Below, in pieces: positions 63,259-64,000 of a DNA stretch of 64,000 bases (its first letter is position 1; every line of letters begins with the position of its first letter). The position numbers and the translations under genes are program-made. Origin of the DNA: Eukaryota sp. TZLM1-RC (Eukaryota; Metamonada: BaSk clade). The notes under the pieces were generated by a model. That model saw nothing but the letters and a program-made list of their open reading frames with translations. It ran no database searches and was not told the origin of the DNA. The DNA is taken from the NCBI GenBank assembly GCA_040285825.1, contig JAUPSS010000002.1:3844001-3908000 (forward strand), in the 5' to 3' direction.

Positions 63259-64000
63259 ATGAGTCTTCGTGGTGCTCTCAGAGATATCACCAACATTTTT
63301 GGGACTTTTAACCGCACATACAAGTCAAAGAGTGTACCTAATGGTTCAACACCACTATCTCCCTTTTCCCAGTTGCGCAACACATCAAGTTCTCCAGCTA
63401 CATCACATCCACAACCTTTAACATCCCCATTACGACCATACTCTGATGTCTCGGATTCTGGTCTCAGCACCGAAAACCTCCTTTCACCCTCTCCCCAGCT
63501 ACCAAGTTCACCTTATCTCGAAGACGTGTCCATGGAGATATCACCTGCCAAGTCGCCCAACAGACCAAATACACTTTCTGAACTACTTACTGCTTTAGAC
63601 GATACACCTGTGCTTGTGTCTCCAAAACGACGTATAACTTCTGTTCCTACCAAAAGAACCAATGAAGGAGATCTCACCATCTCTGACTTAGCAGATTCTC
63701 CAGTAGCCTTGGACCTCGATGTCTCGCTTAATGATGATGTGATTGATGATGTCATCAGTATGATTGAAGAAGAAGTTGTAGAGGGAGCAGAAATGGAAAA
63801 GTTTGATTTTGATTGTCAATTTATGAATGAAATTGAATTGATGAATGCAAATGATTTTAATTCAATAGAACCTTACCTCCAAATAGAAGAAAAACAAAGT
63901 TTATTAGAATTGGATAAAGATGCAGGTTGTAGAAAACGAAAAGCTAAAACAGATTTACAATTAAAGTTCAAAAAAGCTGAACACTTGGTAGGAATTTCAA
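63259..64000 (+). CDS. N-terminal part of a protein with a destruction box and many CDK sites, runs off window
   Basis: ATG at 63,259 opens a frame with no stop to the last base (247 codons). Residues 4-12, RGALRDITN, fit the destruction-box consensus RxxLxxIxN recognised by the anaphase-promoting complex; B-type cyclins carry this motif at their N-terminus. The following 150 residues are Ser/Pro rich with about a dozen SP or TP sites, two of them full CDK consensus (SPAK, SPKR). Then comes an acidic stretch (NDDVIDDVISMIEEE) and a basic CRKRKAKTD. A cell-cycle regulator degraded in mitosis is likely; a cyclin box, if present, lies beyond the window. Securin or another APC/C substrate are alternatives. 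Confidence 0.7.
   Translation, partial: MSLRGALRDITNIFGTFNRTYKSKSVPNGSTPLSPFSQLRNTSSSPATSHPQPLTSPLRPYSDVSDSGLSTENLLSPSPQLPSSPYLEDVSMEISPAKSPNRPNTLSELLTALDDTPVLVSPKRRITSVPTKRTNEGDLTISDLADSPVALDLDVSLNDDVIDDVISMIEEEVVEGAEMEKFDFDCQFMNEIELMNANDFNSIEPYLQIEEKQSLLELDKDAGCRKRKAKTDLQLKFKKAEHLVGIS

Overview
The window is nuclear DNA from a flagellated single-celled eukaryote with a compact, A+T-rich genome. The evidence is a DM10-domain axonemal protein, spliceosomal introns of only 32 and 34 nt, a SNU23/ZMAT2 splicing factor, a SNAPC4-like Myb protein, and standard stop codons in every intact gene. The species cannot be fixed from the sequence; a free-living anaerobic-type protist would fit, but that is a guess.

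Layout: 1-4303 is the 3' part of a coiled-coil gene built from about 32 near-identical repeats. 4.98-7.93 kb holds degraded non-LTR retroelement sequence with a tandem second 3' end. 8.0-23.1 kb is one giant minus-strand gene for a surface protein of about 5,030 residues (beta-helix repeats, Cys-rich module, multipass membrane end). 24.1-27.6 kb is a decayed chromodomain Ty3/gypsy-type element (element B), followed by a related solo LTR. 28.0-31.9 kb is the 5' half of a much younger Ty3/gypsy-type element (element A). 32.9-47.9 kb carries ordinary genes (two unknowns, the Myb gene, a UPF0193-like gene with an overlapping convergent neighbour, the DM10 gene, a Kelch membrane protein) mixed with retroelement and Fanzor relics. 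48.2-49.6 kb has a third Fanzor relic and a short hAT element. 51.5-54.4 kb is the 3' half of element A on the minus strand. 54.4-56.4 kb holds half a hAT element and a Fanzor pseudogene. 56.5-64 kb holds small genes, another retroelement fragment, a leucine-rich-repeat gene and the start of a gene with a destruction box.

The main discovery is structural. The segment from about 31,931 to 54,436 (22.5 kb) appears to have been inverted, with one breakpoint inside element A and the other inside a hAT transposon. Turning it back rejoins both elements. Three independent marks support this: identical 106-bp LTRs with a matching 4-bp target duplication now 23 kb apart in opposite orientation; hAT ends whose 8-bp flanks match at 7 of 8 positions; and the last 16 or so codons of the Fanzor gene, left at 32.77 kb although the rest of the gene is at 55.1-56.4 kb. 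Because the LTRs are identical, the inversion must be recent.

The accessory content is layered: Fanzor copies just upstream of host genes, a hAT inserted in one Fanzor, then the inversion. The two membrane proteins share a Cys-rich module and are probably surface proteins. The Kelch, giant and coiled-coil genes all show repeat growth, extreme in the last two.
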